Assembly: GCF_001467615.1 (NCBI RefSeq)
Contig: NZ_LNYA01000003.1
Span: 293,605 to 357,604 of the forward strand
Direction: 5' to 3'
DNA: 64,000 nt
DNA from: Legionella erythra
GTDB lineage: Bacteria > Pseudomonadota > Gammaproteobacteria > Legionellales > Legionellaceae
Shown: positions 37,415 through 45,416 of the stretch, in pieces
How the letters are laid out: every line of letters starts with the position of its first letter
How positions within the stretch are numbered: position 1 is the first letter of the stretch
Made by a program: the position numbers and the translations under genes
The notes under the pieces: model-generated
Seen by the model: the letters and a program-made list of their open reading frames with translations, nothing else
The model's database searches: none
Told to the model about the DNA's origin: nothing

Positions 37415-40020
37415 TGAAGACAACAGCCCCCCTCAATGAACTGGATCTCCTGCAAAGTGATACCCACTACCGGGTGTTGCAAGGCCACGTCGACCTGTTT
37501 CTTGTTCCAGTGAATAGTCATTACAGGCAAAGCCGTTATCTGATTGCGCAGTGTCAACGCCATGATGTGCTTCTGGGCCTTAAAGGACAGCCCCCGGTAA
37601 CCGGCTGGCAACTGATTGCCTCCCGTAGTACCGACACTGAATGGGAAGCTGTGACGGAGGCTTACCTGAACAAGAACGAGCAGCAGGGGTCCCTTATGGC
37701 CTGGCAGAACCATTTTGTCCAGTACCTTAACAATGCGCCATTTGATTACGACACCAGCCTTCTCATTGACAAGCACACGAAGCCTTCAGAGCGGGTTGCC
37801 ACCGGCAAGGCATTCTTTAACCATATTTTGCCGGTATTGATTCAAACCGTTGAGCGACTGAGGGAGCAGGAAGAAGAACGCACCCAACAAAGAAAAAAGA
37901 TAGAGGACAATCGGCTTAAGCGAGCCTACCTATCGATGATTTCAACACTTAAAAGCAAAAATCCAGTTGCACAAACCGGCCGGCAGGATACCTTGACCTA
38001 TTGCCTGCAGCGCGCGGCATCCTTTTATCAGCTTGAGCTTCCCGAACATGTTCAGGTTAATGATGTTCAGGAAATCAACTTAAAAACCGGCATGGCCATC
38101 CGACCTGTTCAATTGAGCGGGACCTGGTGGCGTGGCGCTACTCACCCCCTGCTGCTGCAAAAACCGGAAGACAAAGCATATTACCTGGCACTCCCAAGCA
38201 TGACCCGTGGCCTGCTGTTGATTGATCCGTCTCAGGGAATCAGCAAAAAACTCACTGCTCAGGAAGCCGCCCTGTTTACAGACAATGCCTGGCAAATGTA
38301 TTGCCCATTGCCGCAGAAATCATTAAAAATAAAAGATTTAGTTACTTTCGCCTTTCGCGGCGGTCAACGTGATCTGATTCGCCTGTTGATTGTCGGTTCT
38401 TTAGCGGCGCTGCTCAGTCTGGTCATGCCCTGGTTTACCGGGATTCTGTTTGAACAAGTCGTCCCTGCTGGTGACCTCAATCAATTGCAGCAAATTATCC
38501 TCGCTTTATTAATCGCCGCTTTTTCCGCCGGTCTTTTTGAACTGGTCCGCTCCATTACCGTATTGCGCTTAAGCAGCCGCCTGAACTTAAACCTTGAGGT
38601 AGCCCTTTGGGATCGGTTAATTCGACTGCCGGTGACTTTCTTCAAGCGCTTCACCACCGGCGATCTGACGCAGCGGGCCATGGCCGTCAGCCATATCCGC
38701 ACGTTATTAGCGGGCGTGGTGGTCAATTCCCTGCTTAGCGGCATTTTTTCCTTATTCAGCCTGATTTTATTGTTTTATTACGACATAAGCCTCGCCGTAA
38801 CGTCTACCCTTATCATTCTTGTCATTTGTGCCTATACCCTGCTTATCAGCTTAAGGCAGTTAAAACATTACAAAATACAGGAAAGCCTGCAGGGCGAATT
38901 GTCAGGCATGGTGGTGCAGTTGCTTGGCGGTATTGGTAAAATCCAAAGCTCGGGGCGGGAAAAAACCGCCTTTTCTCTCTGGGCCATAAAAAACAGCCAA
39001 ATCAAGCAAACCACCTACAAAGCCAATCAGGCGAGTGCCTTGTTATCGAGTCTCAACAGCTTCTTTCTAACCCTGTTATCCGTTATTGTGTTTACTCAAT
39101 TTTTGCATCGCACCGACACGCTGAGCCTGGGGCTTTTTCTCGCATTTAACGCCACCCTTGGGCAATTTACGGCAGGCATGCTTGGTATAACCGATATTGC
39201 CGGGACGCTGATTAACAGTATTCCTCTCCTGAAACGGGCAGCTCCTATACTTGAAACCCTGCCTGAAACCCATGCCGGCAAACGGGATCCCGGTCAATTG
39301 AAGGGAAAAATAGAAGTGGATCATTTGCGCTTTTCCTATGCAAAAGAACAACCAGTGATTAAAAACGTGTCGTTTACTATTTATCCCGGACAATATGTCG
39401 CCCTAACCGGTCCCTCGGGTTCGGGTAAATCCACGCTGCTTCGTCTGCTGTTGGGGTTTGAAAAACCCGATCAAGGCAACCTTTTTTTTGATGACCATGA
39501 CATCAAGCAACTCAATGTGCAACGCCTGCGTGAGCAATGCGGCGTTGTGTTGCAAAACAGCACGCTGGTATCGGGTACCCTGTTTGAAAACATCGCGGGC
39601 TCCGCTTTGCTCAGTCTGGATGAAGCCTGGGAAGCAGCCGACAGGGCCGGTCTTGCCGCCGATATCGACAAAATGCCAATGGGCATGCATACCGTTATTT
39701 CTGAACGCGGCGGCACCCTGTCAGGCGGTCAGCGGCAACGGGTATTAATTGCCCGTGCCCTGGCTAAAAAACCGCGATTGCTGTTTTTCGACGAAGCCAC
39801 CAGCGCGCTGGATAATGTCACTCAGGCTATCGTCATTCAAAGCCTTGCAGCACTTAACATCACCCGTGTTGTCATTGCCCACCGCCTCACAACCATAGAG
39901 AAAGCCGATTTAATTCTGGTGATGGACCAAGGCGAGGTCGTGCAATCAGGTACTTATCAGCAATTAATGGACAAAGACGGTCTTTTCCGGCAAATGGCTA
40001 CGCGTCAACTGCTAAAGTAA
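37411..40020 (+). CDS. Second NHLM-type ABC transporter (permease/ATPase with N-terminal extension)
   Basis: This 869-aa protein has a soluble N-terminal region of about 310 residues, which in this family replaces the peptidase. Six membrane helices follow (from about LIRLLIVGSLAALLSLVMPW). The ATPase has GPSGSGKSTLLRLLLG, LSGGQRQRVLIARA and LLFFDEATSALD. It fits the TIGR03797-type partner of the C39 transporter; the two probably form the export channel as a heterodimer or act in series. The start at 37411 overlaps the upstream stop. No modification enzyme is encoded in the operon. Confidence 0.9.
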   Translation: MMKTTAPLNELDLLQSDTHYRVLQGHVDLFLVPVNSHYRQSRYLIAQCQRHDVLLGLKGQPPVTGWQLIASRSTDTEWEAVTEAYLNKNEQQGSLMAWQNHFVQYLNNAPFDYDTSLLIDKHTKPSERVATGKAFFNHILPVLIQTVERLREQEEERTQQRKKIEDNRLKRAYLSMISTLKSKNPVAQTGRQDTLTYCLQRAASFYQLELPEHVQVNDVQEINLKTGMAIRPVQLSGTWWRGATHPLLLQKPEDKAYYLALPSMTRGLLLIDPSQGISKKLTAQEAALFTDNAWQMYCPLPQKSLKIKDLVTFAFRGGQRDLIRLLIVGSLAALLSLVMPWFTGILFEQVVPAGDLNQLQQIILALLIAAFSAGLFELVRSITVLRLSSRLNLNLEVALWDRLIRLPVTFFKRFTTGDLTQRAMAVSHIRTLLAGVVVNSLLSGIFSLFSLILLFYYDISLAVTSTLIILVICAYTLLISLRQLKHYKIQESLQGELSGMVVQLLGGIGKIQSSGREKTAFSLWAIKNSQIKQTTYKANQASALLSSLNSFFLTLLSVIVFTQFLHRTDTLSLGLFLAFNATLGQFTAGMLGITDIAGTLINSIPLLKRAAPILETLPETHAGKRDPGQLKGKIEVDHLRFSYAKEQPVIKNVSFTIYPGQYVALTGPSGSGKSTLLRLLLGFEKPDQGNLFFDDHDIKQLNVQRLREQCGVVLQNSTLVSGTLFENIAGSALLSLDEAWEAADRAGLAADIDKMPMGMHTVISERGGTLSGGQRQRVLIARALAKKPRLLFFDEATSALDNVTQAIVIQSLAALNITRVVIAHRLTTIEKADLILVMDQGEVVQSGTYQQLMDKDGLFRQMATRQLLK

Positions 40021-40132
40021 TTAATCTGAATGGTTAATATAAAATCACCCTTTCCGCACAGGAAGCCCGCAACCGATCATATTTTAAACATTTATCCTAT
40101 ACTTAAACCGTATTCTCAATGAGAGGTATGCG

Positions 40133-40291
40133 ATGAAACGTAAATCCCCACCAGCAACAGGCAAACCAACCACCCCCCTGACCCCGGACGAATTAAGCAA
40201 GGTCTCTGGCGGTTCGCATCAAAGACGGGAACCGGTACGGCCCCGTTATGTGGATGAAGCCAGAATCAGGCACCGTCAAGGCTCTGAGTGA
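40133..40291 (+). CDS. Double-glycine-leader peptide precursor A (52 aa)
   Basis: This ORF encodes a basic leader ending LTPDELSKVSGG, a textbook C39 processing site (Leu at -12 and -7, Val at -4, Gly-Gly). The predicted mature peptide is 25 aa, SHQRREPVRPRY followed by VDEARIRHRQGSE, with seven Arg and two Pro. GAGAGG lies 6 nt before the ATG, and a TATACT -10-like element is at 40098-40103. It starts 112 nt after the second ABC gene on the same strand. No Cys, Ser/Thr-rich or aromatic core suggests thioether or disulfide chemistry; it is probably secreted unmodified. Antibacterial or signalling activity is inferred. Confidence 0.8.
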   Translation: MKRKSPPATGKPTTPLTPDELSKVSGGSHQRREPVRPRYVDEARIRHRQGSE

Positions 40292-40304
40292 ATAGAGGTG
40301 AACC

Positions 40305-40466
40305 ATGAGTAAACAACAACGCAAAAAGGGCCGCTTAAACAAGGATCATTTAAAAGATGTCAGCGGCGGGCAGCAGGAGCATCGACGCAAACCGCCTCCT
40401 GTCGTCACAAGGCCTGAACCGCCGCCGCGCCCGCATTTGCCGCCTTTAACGCAGGCGGACAAATAA
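40305..40466 (+). CDS. Double-glycine-leader peptide precursor B, proline-rich (53 aa)
   Basis: Its leader MSKQQRKKGR then LNKDHLKDVSGG matches precursor A and the C39 consensus. The predicted mature peptide is 31 aa with ten Pro and four Arg, containing RRKPPPVVTRP and PEPPPRPHLPPL, without Cys. GAGGTG lies 5 nt before the ATG and the gene begins 13 nt after precursor A, so they share a transcript. The composition resembles proline-rich antimicrobial peptides of the apidaecin/oncocin kind, which block ribosomes, but the similarity is compositional and homology is not implied. A hairpin (40485-40504) follows. Confidence 0.8.
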   Translation: MSKQQRKKGRLNKDHLKDVSGGQQEHRRKPPPVVTRPEPPPRPHLPPLTQADK

Positions 40467-40484
40467 GGTTTTAACGATCTGAAC

Positions 40485-40504
40485 TGCCCTGCTTACGCGG
40501 GGCA
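40485..40504. terminator. Candidate terminator between peptide B and purE
   Basis: TGCCCTGC (40485-40492) pairs with GCGGGGCA (40497-40504) over a TTAC loop with one G-U. It overlaps the last codons of purE and lies 18 nt beyond the peptide B stop. No T-run follows on either strand. Confidence 0.35.
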
Positions 40505-40999
40505 ATCATCCAATTCAGCGCATTCCAATACTTTTTCAGCCTGTGATCGGCGATGGTCGCTGACCGCTTGACGGTATTGGGGGTATTTATTGGCGAGGAT
40601 CATGGCAGCCAGGATTGCTGCATTGGTGGCGCCGGCTTTGCCTACAGCCAAGGTCCCGACAGGGATACCGGCCGGCATTTGGACGATCGACAATAATGCA
40701 TCCAGACCATTGCTGAAGGTGGATGATGGCATGGGCACACCCAATACCGGCAGTAGGGTCCTGGATGCCACCACGCCCGGTAAATGCGCCGCCCCTCCCG
40801 CTGCTGCGATAAACACTTCGACACCCCGTGCTTCCGCAGACTGCATGTACTCAAATAGCGCCTCCGGTGTGCGGTGCGCCGATAAAGCCCGGGCTTCATG
40901 GGGTATCTGAAGCTTTTTCAGCATAGAGCTGGCCTCTTTCATCATGTCCCAATCGGACTTGGAACCCATCAGCAGGGAGACGAGAATGGTTGACATCAT
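40493..40999 (-). CDS. purE: N5-carboxyaminoimidazole ribonucleotide mutase
   Basis: This 168-aa class I PurE has the signatures LLMGSKSDWDMMKEA, SAHRTPEALFEY, AAAGGAAHLPGVVASRTLLPVLGVPM and MPAGIPVGTLAVGKAGATNAAIL. It rearranges N5-CAIR to CAIR in purine synthesis. The partner purK is not adjacent, unlike in many gammaproteobacteria. It is the last gene of the eight-gene purine operon, 11 nt after purN. An AGGAAAC site precedes the ATG. Confidence 0.95.
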   Translation of the reverse strand: MMSTILVSLLMGSKSDWDMMKEASSMLKKLQIPHEARALSAHRTPEALFEYMQSAEARGVEVFIAAAGGAAHLPGVVASRTLLPVLGVPMPSSTFSNGLDALLSIVQMPAGIPVGTLAVGKAGATNAAILAAMILANKYPQYRQAVSDHRRSQAEKVLECAELDDCPA

Positions 41000-41010
41000 A
41001 TGTTTCCTGT

Positions 41011-41607
41011 TTAGTTAATAAACTGTTTCTGCCATGCATGCGCGGCAATTCCCTCAATAGCCGCCACAAGGGCTTGCCCTTCCAACTGTTGCACGCGGCT
41101 GCGCAGATTTTCTGGCGTGTCATCAGCGTAAACCGGGCAGGTTTTCTGAATTAAAATCGGGCCGGCATCTACTTCTCCGGTGACGTAATGCACAGTACAG
41201 CCGCTTTGCTTCACTCCTGCCTGTAAAAACGCTCGATGCACCTCCAAATCCATTAATCCTGAAAAGGCAGGCAATAAAGATGGATGAACATTGATGATTC
41301 GATGCCGCCAGTCCTGAACAAACTGTGCCGATAAAATACGCATATAACCAATAAGAACAATCAACTCCACCTCAAACCGACGAAACACCTGATGCAATTG
41401 CTGATCATAATCCGGGCGGCTTAAGCCGCATGAGTCGACAAAAAAGGCAGGGATGGCCGCCTGTCTGGCTTTCTCAAGGATCAGGGCATCGGCTTTATTA
41501 CTCACCACTAACCCGATCTGAGCGGGCAATCTGTGGCTGTTTATCGCCTCCTTAAGAGCCAGTAGGTTAGTGCCCTTCGTCGAGCCGAGGATACCAAGCC
41601 GTATCAT
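41011..41607 (-). CDS. purN: Phosphoribosylglycinamide formyltransferase
   Basis: This 198-aa GAR transformylase uses 10-formyl-THF. IRLGILGSTKGTNLLALKEAI binds the phosphate, VLIGYMRILSAQFVQDW and RIINVHPSLLPAFSGL hold the catalytic Asn-His, and GCTVHYVTGEVDAGPIL holds the Asp. It overlaps purD by 4 bp (ATGA). The usual N-terminal GSNGTN loop is replaced by GSTKGTN. Confidence 0.93.
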   Translation of the reverse strand: MIRLGILGSTKGTNLLALKEAINSHRLPAQIGLVVSNKADALILEKARQAAIPAFFVDSCGLSRPDYDQQLHQVFRRFEVELIVLIGYMRILSAQFVQDWRHRIINVHPSLLPAFSGLMDLEVHRAFLQAGVKQSGCTVHYVTGEVDAGPILIQKTCPVYADDTPENLRSRVQQLEGQALVAAIEGIAAHAWQKQFIN

Positions 41608-42920
41608 GAAAGGCGCAACCGCTTCATATGAGCAATACGGGCATCAATCCGCTCCTGGGTACCGATGTCACGGCGGTGGTAAAGGGCGCCACCAAGACGC
41701 GCAATTTCAGCTTCGGCTTGTTTTTCGGCCTCAGCCAGCGTTGCGCCAATTCCGACATAGGCCGCGGTTCTTGAGCCAGTTGCCAATAATTGCTCACCCT
41801 GTTGATGAACCGCACCCAGATAAAAATGAGCAGCATCCTGAATCAGGCTGCAGTCGATTGGAAAATGCTTAAGGGGAGCATCCGGATAACCTTGAGGCAC
41901 CGCGTATTTACACACCGTCGCATACGGTGCAAAACGCACATCAGCCGCGTTAAGTTCGCCCTGCACCATGGCGATGCAATGATCAACCAGGTCGCTTTCA
42001 AGCAAAGACAAGACATTCAATGACTCCGGATCACCTAGCCTTGCATTAAATTCAATGACAGAAACACCTCGTGCTGTGGCCATAAAACTACCATACAAAA
42101 AGCCGATGTAAGGTTGCTGCAATTCATCCTGCAAGGCTTCATAAACGGCCTGATTGATGGACCAGGCCGCATCAATGTCCGTCGCCGTCAAGAAAGGCAA
42201 ACCGTGATCGGCTGCAGAATAGCTCCCCATCCCGCCGGTATTGGGCCCTGTATCGCCGGCAAAAGCGCGTTTATGATCCTGAACCAATGGCATAGGCACC
42301 AATGTTTTGCCATCAGCAAAGGCCATAAAGGAAAATTCTTCACCCATTAATTTTTCTTCAATGACAAGCGTCTGACCTTCATTAAACATGTGTTGGCAAA
42401 AACGCAAGGCCTCAGTCAGGGTGTGCACATGCTCTCCGGCCACCTTGACCCCTTTGCCGCTCATTAAGCCATTGGCTTTAATGACATACTGCCCTTCGCC
42501 CAGCGTCTTTAGGTAGGCTTCAATACCCTGCATGGACTTGAACTGACAATAAGCCGGTAGACCGGCAATACCGTATTTTTTCATTAAATCACGGGCAAAT
42601 TGTTTACTGGTTTCAATCTGTGCGGCCGCTTTTTTAGGACCAATCACCGCGATACCCGCCTGCCATAAAGCGTCCGCCATGCCTTTCTCCAAAGGCGCCT
42701 CTGGACCGACAATGGCCAATTCAATACCCCACTCGCGTGCCTTTGCAACCACGGTTTCACAGGCCGTCACATCACCGCATGCATAATGGACAACCATGCG
42801 GTGAATACCGGGATTTAGAGAGGAGCCATAACAATACACCTGTGGTTTCTGCGGTGAGCGATGCAATGCGTGGACTAAGGCATGCTCACGTGCGCCAGAA
42901 CCTATAACCAAAATTTTCAC
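41604..42920 (-). CDS. purD: Phosphoribosylamine-glycine ligase
   Basis: This 438-aa ATP-grasp enzyme joins phosphoribosylamine and glycine. MKILVIGSGAREHALVHAL, ELAIVGPEAPLEKGMADAL, YVIKANGLMSGKGVKVA, EEFSFMAFADGKTLVPMP, DTGPNTGGMGSYS and IEFNARLGDPE are all conserved. Length is slightly above E. coli PurD (429). It overlaps purF and purN by 4 bp each, indicating translational coupling in the operon. Confidence 0.95.
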   Translation of the reverse strand: MKILVIGSGAREHALVHALHRSPQKPQVYCYGSSLNPGIHRMVVHYACGDVTACETVVAKAREWGIELAIVGPEAPLEKGMADALWQAGIAVIGPKKAAAQIETSKQFARDLMKKYGIAGLPAYCQFKSMQGIEAYLKTLGEGQYVIKANGLMSGKGVKVAGEHVHTLTEALRFCQHMFNEGQTLVIEEKLMGEEFSFMAFADGKTLVPMPLVQDHKRAFAGDTGPNTGGMGSYSAADHGLPFLTATDIDAAWSINQAVYEALQDELQQPYIGFLYGSFMATARGVSVIEFNARLGDPESLNVLSLLESDLVDHCIAMVQGELNAADVRFAPYATVCKYAVPQGYPDAPLKHFPIDCSLIQDAAHFYLGAVHQQGEQLLATGSRTAAYVGIGATLAEAEKQAEAEIARLGGALYHRRDIGTQERIDARIAHMKRLRLS

Positions 42921-44416
42921 CCTGCTATTTCCTCTTCGTTCATTTCAAGTCGTATTTTTTGCCGTTCCTGTTCCAACTGCCGCATTTTTTCTGCATTGAT
43001 GGATTGGCAGAAATAATCGCCATCCATGCATGCCATGCAGGGCTTTTTAATCTGGTGCTGGCCGCGGCGGGTTACCGCTTCAATTAAATCCTCTTCTGTT
43101 TGATACATCAGGATATCGACACCAATAAACCCAGCAATCTCTGCTTCATCCATATTGGCGGCAATCAATTCACTGCGCGAAGGAATATCGATGCCGCTGA
43201 AACAGGGATTTTTCAAGGCGGGTGCGGTGGAGACCAGATAAATGGTCCTGGCACCCAATGCCCTGACCATTTTGACAATCTCACGCGATGTGGTACCGCG
43301 CACAATACTGTCATCGACAATCAACACCGATTTATTCTCAATCTCGGTGCGCTGCGGCGTTAATTTGTATCCGATGCTCTGCTTCCTTGCCTTTTGACTA
43401 GGCATAATAAAGGTGCGGCCAATAAAGGGATTTTTGTAAAGGCCCTCGGAGTAGCGCACACCCAATTCATGCGCAAAAGCCATGGCCGCGGTATTGGCGG
43501 TAAATGGAACCGGAATGACGACATCAGGAATAATACCGGGGTATTTTTTTTGCCATTGCCGGCTTAAATTCTGCCCCATACGCAAACGGGCGCGGTAGAC
43601 GCTGACATGGTTAAGCGTCGCATCCGGACGGGCAAAGTAGACGTATTCAAACACACAGGGGCGAAAGTCTTTCTGGCGAACGACCCGACGGTAAAGTTTG
43701 CCGCTTGAACTGACAAACACCACTTCACCGGGAGCAATATCCCCCTCATCCTGAAATCCCAGCGCATAAAAAGGCGTGGTCTCAGAGGCAACGATAATAT
43801 CCTGATGCCCGGACTGGTTGTCACGGCTTCCCATCACCAATGGCCTTATGCCATGCGGATCGCGAAAAGCAACCAAGCCTTTACCGATGATGACGCTGAC
43901 AATGGAATAAGCGCCCTGCACCCGCTCAAAAATATAAGACACGGCCTCGCAAAGCAAATCAAAAAAAGCGTCATCGTTATCGTAACCATAGGCACCATGG
44001 GCCAATTGGTCAGCCAGCATCAGCAACAACACTTCCGAATCAAGAGAGGAATTTAAATGGCGGTATTGTTTGAGGCGAATTTCATCAGCCAGCTCCTGAT
44101 AATTGGACAGATTGCCATTATGAGCCAGGGCAATGCCGCGCGGGCTACCAATCCACAAGGGTTGAATATCGGCTTCACTGTATCCGCCTGCGGTCGGGTA
44201 GCGGGAATGGGCGATACCGATCGTGCCCTGCAGCGCGTGGACGTTTTCCGGGGTGAAAATTTCTCTCACCAGACCCAAGCCCTGCTTAACGTAAAAACGC
44301 TGCTCACAGGTCAGAATACCTGCTGCATCCTGACCGCGATGCTGCAAATGCACCAGGCTGTCGAACAACTCGGACGCTACGGGTTCTGCGCTGTAAATCC
44401 CGACTATTCCGCACAT
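42917..44416 (-). CDS. purF: Amidophosphoribosyltransferase
   Basis: This 499-aa glutamine PRPP amidotransferase carries out the first committed step of purine synthesis. The Ntn-type glutaminase starts MCGIVGIYS with Cys2 as nucleophile after Met removal, with LQHRGQDAAGI and IAHSRYPTAGGY. The phosphoribosyltransferase half has the PRPP loop VLIVDDSIVRGTTSREIV. The C-terminal CMACMDGDYFC segment is typical of the E. coli-type enzyme. It starts 10 nt after purC. Confidence 0.95.
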   Translation of the reverse strand: MCGIVGIYSAEPVASELFDSLVHLQHRGQDAAGILTCEQRFYVKQGLGLVREIFTPENVHALQGTIGIAHSRYPTAGGYSEADIQPLWIGSPRGIALAHNGNLSNYQELADEIRLKQYRHLNSSLDSEVLLLMLADQLAHGAYGYDNDDAFFDLLCEAVSYIFERVQGAYSIVSVIIGKGLVAFRDPHGIRPLVMGSRDNQSGHQDIIVASETTPFYALGFQDEGDIAPGEVVFVSSSGKLYRRVVRQKDFRPCVFEYVYFARPDATLNHVSVYRARLRMGQNLSRQWQKKYPGIIPDVVIPVPFTANTAAMAFAHELGVRYSEGLYKNPFIGRTFIMPSQKARKQSIGYKLTPQRTEIENKSVLIVDDSIVRGTTSREIVKMVRALGARTIYLVSTAPALKNPCFSGIDIPSRSELIAANMDEAEIAGFIGVDILMYQTEEDLIEAVTRRGQHQIKKPCMACMDGDYFCQSINAEKMRQLEQERQKIRLEMNEEEIAG

Positions 44417-44426
44417 GAGTATCCGC

Positions 44427-45416
44427 CTATGGTAAGTAAGGGGCTATATGTCTTAAAATGCGTTGCTCTACCGGTTCCTGATGGGTTGGAAAGGTAAAGG
44501 GTTTCCCGGTAATCATTTCATACAGCTGGATATACCGTGCGGATAATTGTTCCACCAATTCCTGCGGCGCCTGCGGCAATTCCTTGTCGTGATAGGGATC
44601 GCAGTGGCTAGCAAACCACAGCCTTAAAAATTCTTTATCGATGTTTTCCGGCTCAAGGCCTGCCGCCAGACGCTCCTGATAAGAAGACGCCAACCAGTAG
44701 CGGCTGGAATCCGGGGTATGGATTTCATCGACAACCAGCACATTACCAGCTTCATCCACGCCAAATTCGTATTTGGTATCAACCAGAATCAACCCATGCT
44801 TTGCTGCCAGTTCCACGCCGCGCTGATATAATTTCAGCGCTAATTCACTGGCTTTTAACCAATGCGCTTCCGTCATCCATCCCTCGGCAATGATTTCGTC
44901 AGGGGATATCGGGCGATCGTGAATTGTTTCCTTGGTGGTCGGGGTTAGTACCGGCTGTTTTAGGGGTTGATTTTTCGTTAAGCCCTCAGGGAACGACACA
45001 CCGCAATACTGGCGGATGCCTTTCTGGTACTGGGTCCACAGGGAGGTGTCCGTTGTCCCGGTAATGTAACCGCGCACCACAAACTCAATGGGAAAAACCT
45101 CGCATTTTTTGGCGACAAGGACATTGGGATCGGGCACTGCAATCACATGATTGGGAACCACGTTGGCCGTTTGCTCAAACCACCAGGCACTGGTCAGGTT
45201 CAATACCTGCCCCTTGCAGGGAATTAAGGCCAGCGGGCGGTCAAACGCGGTCAAGCGATCCGTGGTGATCAACAGGATACGATCGCCCAAATCGTAGGCG
45301 TCCCGAACTTTGCCCTGACTGCGGTGGTTAACCGGCAACCGGGTTTTATCAAGCAGAAATGGCAACTGGGCCCGGATTTCATCCCGATAACGAGGTGTCG
45401 TAGCGATAGCATTCAT
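44427..45416 (-). CDS. purC: SAICAR synthetase (long, yeast ADE1-like form)
   Basis: This 329-aa phosphoribosylaminoimidazole-succinocarboxamide synthase begins QGKVRDAYDLGDRILLITTDRLTAFD and contains EFVVRGYITGT, ILVDTKYEFGVDEAGN and DEIHTPDSSRYW. It is the longer form similar to yeast ADE1 rather than the approximately 237-aa E. coli enzyme. Its start lies 38 bp inside the purQ gene, so translation is likely coupled. Confidence 0.93.
   Translation of the reverse strand: MNAIATTPRYRDEIRAQLPFLLDKTRLPVNHRSQGKVRDAYDLGDRILLITTDRLTAFDRPLALIPCKGQVLNLTSAWWFEQTANVVPNHVIAVPDPNVLVAKKCEVFPIEFVVRGYITGTTDTSLWTQYQKGIRQYCGVSFPEGLTKNQPLKQPVLTPTTKETIHDRPISPDEIIAEGWMTEAHWLKASELALKLYQRGVELAAKHGLILVDTKYEFGVDEAGNVLVVDEIHTPDSSRYWLASSYQERLAAGLEPENIDKEFLRLWFASHCDPYHDKELPQAPQELVEQLSARYIQLYEMITGKPFTFPTHQEPVEQRILRHIAPYLP

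Noticed and set aside
40030..40122. 30-codon ORF between the second ABC gene and precursor A
   Set aside because: No GG motif, no RBS, and it spans the likely promoter of the peptide genes.
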